NCBI GenBank assembly: GCA_019925105.1 | Contig: JAHGAU010000009.1 | Span: forward strand, 1,488,001-1,552,000 | Length of the DNA: 64,000 bases | Reading direction: 5' to 3' | From: Niebla homalea | Lineage: Eukaryota; Ascomycota; Lecanoromycetes; Lecanorales; Ramalinaceae | Part shown: in pieces, positions 58,376 to 64,000 of the stretch | Numbering within the stretch: position 1 is the first letter of the stretch | How the letters are laid out: every line of letters begins with the position of its first letter | Notes under the pieces: generated by a model | The model's input: the letters and a program-made list of their open reading frames with translations, nothing else | Database searches by the model: none | Told to the model about the DNA's origin: nothing | Translations under genes and position numbers: made by a program

Positions 58376-60465
58376 ATTCATGTGGGATGAGGCGGAAAGG
58401 CGCTGATGTCCGACTATTCGAGTCGAATCCTACCTGGCAAGATCGAATCCCGTATAGAGCATGTCGTCCATGGCGATCACTCCATTGGGATGCAAATCCG
58501 ACGAAAGCAACAGATCGAAGTCGCGAAGCTCGAATGCCCACAAACACAAAAAGGCGAGGCAAAAAGCAAGGAATCTCCGAGCAGGAGTATGCTCTTCAAT
58601 GTCCTGTCCCACAGCTACGACACTTTTGGGGTTGGAAGACTGCCACAGCCCCTCACCTGTGAGCTTTGACAGTATCGCTTCGCCGAAAGGTGACAAGTTC
58701 ACCGCTTTACCGTATTGGAAGCCCTCCAGCACCACGAACACTTCATCTTACGGCCTTTTTGCTTGTTGACATACCCAGCAGGAAGGCGTTTATGGCTTCC
58801 CGCATTTCCAGGACTTTTCCCTTGTATATAGAAAGCGGGATGGACGACGCCTGAGAGCCTGCTTCGGTACATCTCTTTGAAATGACTTATGACGTAAATC
58901 GATCTACCCTTTCATCCCTCTCCTTTTATCTTGCCCGTCTTCTTGAGGTCTTTCCCGATTCTGTCCACGTTCCGGGGTCCCTCAGATGATCATTCTTCCC
59001 TTGAACAAAGCAACAAGAAGCAGATTTCTTGTATATTTATCCACCCATCTTTGCAACATCATTGCTTCTCACACTTCCTCGACATGTCCCCTCTTTTCAT
59101 TCTTCTTTTCAGCCAAGACGATCCTCCACTCCCCCCCCACCAATTCCTTTCCAGTGCCTCCTCTTACGACGGCTTCCCCCCACCCTCCCGCAAAATCCAC
59201 CAAACCCTTGTAAAAATAAGAAAAAGAGCAGCATTCTCCATGATCTCCTTGCTCGCCTGAAACCATTCAATCCTCGTCCACCAGAGCTACCGACTTCCCC
59301 CGTGATGACAAAGCGCATGGGGGCGCCGCGGAGCTTATGTGCGTGGCTAGACGATTGATGGGGGAGGGTGATGCATGTATGTATGTGTGTATGTTTATAT
59401 GTTTGTATGTGGTGCGAGAGAGAGAGAGAGAGAGATCGGTAAGTAGGTTATTTTCCTCAAGGGGGGGGTGGGCGATGACTCTGGCCTTTTTGGAGAGGGT
59501 GAGGGAGGGGAGGGATGCGCTGGGGATAAAGGGGGAAAAGGCGGAGGTTGTGGTGGTGGTGGTGGGGTGAGGAGGATTGCATTGGATTGGATTGGTGGGA
59601 GTGTGGTTGGATGGTGCGGCCGAGCTAGATTGGAGGGGGGAAGGGGGAGCCAGGAGGCAGAGAAGGATAGTCGTCGTCGTCGGTAGGTAGAGCGGAGCTG
59701 AGCAGAGAAGAGCACTCTTCTCTCCCGATGCGATTATTTGAGTAAGGTAAGGGAAGGAGAGGAGGAGATCCACTTGAAACATCCGGGACTTGGCCGGGAT
59801 TATTTACCCTAACGACGACGGGTGGAAGTGGAGGTAACAATGGGGTTTGGATGGGATGGAACGGAGGAAGAGGGATGGGATGATGAGCTTCCCCCCTTCC
59901 CTTCTTTTCTCTCTCAGTAAAAAATCTTGGGTTCACGGGATCCGATCTTCGAGACGCTGGTGGTGAAGTGGTGGAAAAGGGTGAGGGAGGAAGTCGTGGA
60001 GCACAATTCCTGTGATCAATGATTGGGTGTGGATGCCAATCCTAGGCCATCCGGACTGGTGAGTCGTCCGTGTGGTGGAAAAGAGGAGGCCACGATGTAT
60101 CGAAACGGAGGGGGCATTGGGATGACAGGATGTGCAGCAGCAGTAAGCCTGCTAATCTTGTTATTCATGCTGATGATAAATGGTGCAGAGTATATACATG
60201 TCCGTGCATCACCTGGCTTCAAGAGCTGTATATACCTTTGTTACGTATACCATGATAGTATGTTGAAGGTGGCCCTCAACCAGTGTCTCAGCCCACCTAC
60301 CTGCAGGAGTCATTGCCATCCACTTCTCGTTCCACCATCTCACGCATCTTCATCCATCATCCGTGCTTGTTCTTCCCAACCACCCAGACCAGGGAAAAGA
60401 TTCGCTCTGCCTTCGCCGCCCTCCTTTTCTTTCCCCTCTGTCTCTGGCTGGAACCCACTCGCATC
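58376..60465. other. 2.1-kb convergent intergenic region
   Basis: Between the 3' ends of the UPF0658 and Clr2 genes. It holds the microsatellite at 59375 and G-rich purine tracts (59460-59660). ORFs here have simple-sequence composition. No gene recognised. Confidence 0.5.
59375..59435. repeat. (TGTA)n-like and (GA)10 microsatellites
   Basis: ATGTATGT-type units with interruptions up to 59410, then ten perfect GA units at 59416-59435. Confidence 0.9.
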
Positions 60466-62443
60466 CTACTCCGGTCCAAACAATGCCTCTACGCGATCAT
60501 TGCCCCAGAACCATAGCTTATTGCCTTCTCCACAAGAACTCTCGATCTGCTGGACGAGGGGTTTGAAATTCCTCCTGGCGAAGTCCCGCCCACTCAATAC
60601 GCCACTGACCCCCAAATCCGCCGGTGCGATGGCGGGAGGACTGGCTTGCAAGTCATGCGAGCCCTCTCCTTCTTCTGTGGGGGGTGATGTTGGTACCGGA
60701 AGCGGTGGGGCGATGCCGTAGCGCCCGATGGCTTCGTCTTCATACATACGACCGAGAACGTGCGTTAGAGGGGCCGAGACAATTTTGTCGGGCCACCCAA
60801 CGGGTATCCAATTCGAGTCGGAGGATTGCAATACGGGCGGTACATGACTGGACTTCACCGCTGACAGTCCTTCTCCTTTCCCCTCCTGGATAATCTGGTT
60901 GGGGAGGAAGATTGTGGCGCGGGTGAAGAGCTTTCCATGCACGCGCACACGGATACGTTGACAGTTGTCGCCCGTCACGCGGGTGTGATTCGGGGGATCC
61001 TTAGGCTCGGCTATATCGAGATCCAGGCCGGAGAAAATGAGGACGATGGATGTCACGCTCAAGGCATCGATCCTGAAGTCTTGATTTGCTACCTGCTGTT
61101 TGTCGGTGGACGTTGATGGTATAGGAGTGGCGATGCGGATGACGTCCCCCACCACGATGAGCTCACTGCCCAGATACAGTCCGCCGTGAGTGATGTTGGC
61201 GTCGGGCCATGTACCTTGAAATCTGGTAGGTGAGACCAAGGAGAAGGAGGAGTTGCTTTTGAGCGCGTGGAGGATGGAGGGATGCCATTCCTGCCTGAGA
61301 AGCTTGGAAGCAGCCAGAATCTCTTCGTGGAAGCAAAAAGGGCGGAGGGATTGGAATGGAAGGAACTCCCACAATTTTCGGTCCTTCAAGTGGGGGGAGT
61401 CCTTTTCAGACATCATCACAACCAGAAAACTGGAATTGTCGTCAGTGACGGATAGACTGTCAGGATTTGGCTCCGTGATATCGGCGAGCTCAAATGGCGG
61501 CAGCGACTCTTGAGGTAATTGAGTGACAAGGCCGGCTTTCCACACCGGTTTTGCGCCGACAGAGCGAGTGTGATACGGACCTTCCGGGCCAGAGGGGTGG
61601 CCTTGGAGATGAGATGGGCTGAGGTAGAGAACCAGCTCCCCCAGACGAGGGACGAACGCGCCGCGCTCTGAGAGGTCAGAGAGTGAAGGGTCAAAGTCTA
61701 AGCGCTCTGTATTCTTCAGGATTTCTCCAGGCCTCTCAATAGAAGTTTCTATAACCCTTTCGGCTTTCAGCTTCGAAAAAAGCTTGGTGAAAGGCGGCTC
61801 CTGTTGAGGATTGGGTGCTGCTGATGACTCTTGTTTCACGACAGGTCCATCAGTTGAGGACAACGGGGATAAGGGTGGCGTTGGCGACGGCGCATCTATC
61901 TTGATAACTACAGATGGCCGTGGAGCACGTCGTTGTGACCGTGTTCCTTTCTTTGGTTTTCTTCCTCCATTACAGCCAAGACATGGGCATTCTCCTTTTT
62001 GGTTGGTAGCAAGCCAGCGAGCATGTGGTATGAACTCGCAAGAAGACAGGAAGACGTAGTGACTTGGGTGGCCGTAGAGGTATCTGTCTATCTGTAGCCC
62101 TGTCAATCCATGTAGACCCAAGATGATCGAACACGCTTGCTTACCATGACTTTTCCGTGACCAGGCGGCCGTGGTCGTTCGTAGAACTGGTAGCCCTCGG
62201 GGAGGTGCTGCAGGATGTACTGCATGCCTTAACTCAGTCGTCAGCTTCAAGGACTTACTACACGAGATCGCTCAAAGATGTACCTGGACGATATCCTTCG
62301 AGGTCTTTGGCAATGCCTTTGCCAACTTTGGCTCTGTAGTTGGCCTGGGCTTCGCGTGGGGCGACTACATGACGTGAGCCCGGGAGTGGACGGTGAGAGA
62401 AATCACCGTCTGAGACAGGAAAGGTGATTGATGAGGTACTCAT
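60466..62443 (-). CDS. clr2: transcriptional-silencing protein Clr2
   Basis: Exons 62284-62443, 62145-62227 and 60466-62091 give 622 aa; the ATG at 62443 starts MSTSSITFPVSDG. The N-terminal Clr2 transil domain runs 'DLEGYRPGMQYILQHLPEGY', 'YERPRPPGHGKVMIDRYLYG', 'HPSHYVFLSSCEFIPHARWL', with the Cys cluster ECPCLGCNGG. After a Ser/Pro-rich linker the C-terminal part holds the Clr2 domain ('GAFVPRLGELVLYL', 'IWWxx'-free; 'GGLYLGSELIVVGDVIRI', 'WIPVGWPDKIVSAPLTHVLGRMYEDEAI'). In fission yeast Clr2 is part of the SHREC deacetylase/remodelling complex acting in heterochromatin. Function here follows from family only. Introns 56 and 53 nt. Confidence 0.92.
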
Positions 62444-63350
62444 CCTAGCCGTCACGCGAGGACAAAGGTTTTGAGTATGTCTTGATGTTCTTAGATCGTA
62501 TCTGGAATGTTGTATCGTAGGTAGATGATCAGTTGGAAAGGGTTGGCCTTCAATGAAACAAAAGCGCTTCGGGGTAGGAAACAATCCAAAGTGAATCACT
62601 TGTTTGCTGGAAGTAAAAGTGAATGGTATCACGCGGGTGTGAAAGGGCTTGAGTATTGTACGACTTCGAGTAAAGAGAGCACAAGGGAACCATTCAAAAT
62701 GTCATGAATACTCCATGTCTGATGTTCCCTGGCAATGTAGCTATTGTTTCATCTCTGCTCAGTTGTGCGAGAACGGTGGAGGAGGTTTCAGTTGAGTGAA
62801 AGCATGATAGAAAGGTGACACGGTCGTAGATGTGAGCTCACTAGTTTCGGGGTGAATGAGGAGATGCGTTTGGTTTGTGATGTTCACCAGGATCCAGGTA
62901 TTCTCCCTTCTCTCACAAGCTTGCTTCGGTACGAGAGTCTTGAGTCTGATGATGGAAATATGACCACAAGTGGCGAGTTCGGTTAAAATCACTTACTGCT
63001 GACTTCACCACCTTCTTTGACCCTCTCCATGATAAGTGAAGCAACAAATCTGCCGAGGACATTTGAGCCTACCTCTGGATCCCGACATTGAGGATCTGAC
63101 GATATATGAAACGGTTTCATTAGCCCAGATTAGCATATTTACACATCCCTATGTTACTCACCCGTAGGCCCTCAAGTTTCCCACTAAAATCTTTCAACTT
63201 TGAACACCAAGGTCCTCAAACCCGCCCCCCCCAATAATTTTCGCCGGTAATGAAAAGCACGAAGGGTATATTCCTGAACCAATCCAAACCCAATGACCCG
63301 AGAACACCATGCTCAGAAAGGACATGCCAGCAAAAATCACAATCCACCCG
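62444..63350. other. intergenic, Clr2 promoter
   Basis: About 900 bp between two minus-strand genes; small ORFs without domains. Nothing recognised. Confidence 0.45.
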
Positions 63351-64000
63351 TCACTGTGGATTCGCATTCGTATATGCACAACTGCAGAACGACCCCTGCG
63401 GCTCCTCCTCATACCCCTGCGTGATCCTCGACCCATCCTGCCCATTCCCATAGTGGTAGCAATTCGGCACGTCCACACCTCCCCCAATACTCTGGGTCGC
63501 ATCAACCGCGTACTTCCATTCTGCGTACAGCGAGCTCCCACTGGAACTGGGGACACTGCTGCTAGCAGACCCAGTCCCCGGCGCGGGATCTGACACGGTC
63601 CTTTGTTTCTTGGTGTATAGATTTCCGGAGAGTTGCGTGTCGTTGTAGTAGCATTTTACGCTCAAGCTCGTGGTCGGATAGACGACCTTGGGAACGGTGG
63701 TTTTGAAGCTGTAGCGTTCGTCGTCGAGGCCTTCATCCATGAGGGTGAGGCTGGTGTTGGAGAAGTCGATGGCGAAAGGGTTGTCTGAGCTGGCGATAGT
63801 GAAGTTTGGCTGGGCAGTCGGCGTGGTGTTGGTGGTGGAGATGATCCAGTTGAACGGCGTCCGGGAGCCCAGAGGGTCGGAGTCGTAGGTTACATATGGT
63901 TGGCAGGTCCAAGAATTGGAGTTTGAGGTGCAATTGGTGGAGACGGTGGAGAGGTAGGTGGTGAAGGTGTAAGAGCCAGCCGGGAAGGGACCCGTTATTG
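63351..64000 (-). CDS. uncharacterised extracellular glycoprotein, 5' part beyond right edge
   Basis: Open from base 64000 to a TGA at 63351, about 216 residues, without a start in the window. Many N-x-S/T sites (NCTS, NTT, NFTI, NTSL, NDTQ) and paired Cys (CTSNSNSWTC, CYHYG, CSC) indicate a secreted or type II membrane ectodomain. 'GSYTFTTYLSTVSTNCTSNS', 'CQPYVTYDSDPLGSRTPFNW', and the end 'EPQGSFCSCAYTNANPQ' resemble a family of fungal proteins with unknown function. An N-terminal TM or signal peptide would lie outside the window. Confidence 0.72.
   Translation of the reverse strand, partial: ITGPFPAGSYTFTTYLSTVSTNCTSNSNSWTCQPYVTYDSDPLGSRTPFNWIISTTNTTPTAQPNFTIASSDNPFAIDFSNTSLTLMDEGLDDERYSFKTTVPKVVYPTTSLSVKCYYNDTQLSGNLYTKKQRTVSDPAPGTGSASSSVPSSSGSSLYAEWKYAVDATQSIGGGVDVPNCYHYGNGQDGSRITQGYEEEPQGSFCSCAYTNANPQ

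Noticed and set aside
58387..58669. tRNA-like GATTCGAGTCGAATCC-type patch
   Set aside because: TCGA repeats only resemble a B-box; no cloverleaf with acceptor pairing could be drawn.
59337..59936. Several ORFs in purine-rich DNA
   Set aside because: Simple-sequence composition (poly-Gly/Arg or Pro/Ser) next to microsatellites.
1..64000. CRISPR arrays, bacterial operons, Shine-Dalgarno sites, rRNA
   Set aside because: The DNA is fungal nuclear; no such structures were seen.

Overview
The window is nuclear DNA from a filamentous ascomycete (Pezizomycotina). The evidence is the short GT-AG introns (about 40-250 nt), pyrimidine-rich promoters, and typical Pezizomycotina proteins: HET-C, an NB-ARC/TPR NLR, a hybrid histidine kinase, KIN4, Clr2 and a UPF0658 Golgi protein. 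The class (Dothideomycetes, Eurotiomycetes or other) cannot be settled from sequence alone. All exon borders below were read by eye from splice consensus, frame continuity and family expectation.

Layout. 1-13.3 kb holds housekeeping and signalling genes: a SPRY protein cut by the left edge, a metallo-beta-lactamase-fold protein, a vacuolar-type cation/H+ exchanger, VPS28 (ESCRT-I) and a large hybrid histidine kinase. A possible 0.3-kb MITE lies upstream of the SPRY gene. 15.8-30.2 kb is the accessory part: HET-C; an NLR with an alpha/beta-hydrolase N-terminus; a CYP52-like P450; a free-standing hydrolase paralogous to the NLR N-terminus; and a small Ser/Thr-rich membrane protein. 31-43 kb holds a senescence/spartin-domain protein, KIN4 kinase and a secreted GH31 glucosidase. 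43.6-48 kb holds a 2OG-Fe(II) oxygenase with an internal frame break, a mitochondrial acyl-CoA dehydrogenase and a decayed UDP-glycosyltransferase. 48.7-64 kb is core again: TFIIA large subunit (TOA1), CDC20, a kelch/BTB protein, a UPF0658 Golgi membrane protein, Clr2, and an uncharacterised N-glycosylation-rich protein cut by the right edge.

The most interesting region is 15.8-28.4 kb. A HET-C homologue lies beside an NLR whose hydrolase domain has Asp where the nucleophile Ser is expected. Four kb further on is an intact free-standing copy of that domain with the canonical Ser and a shared intron position. Fungal incompatibility and programmed-cell-death systems are often built from such linked parts. 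That this locus works in self/non-self recognition is inference.
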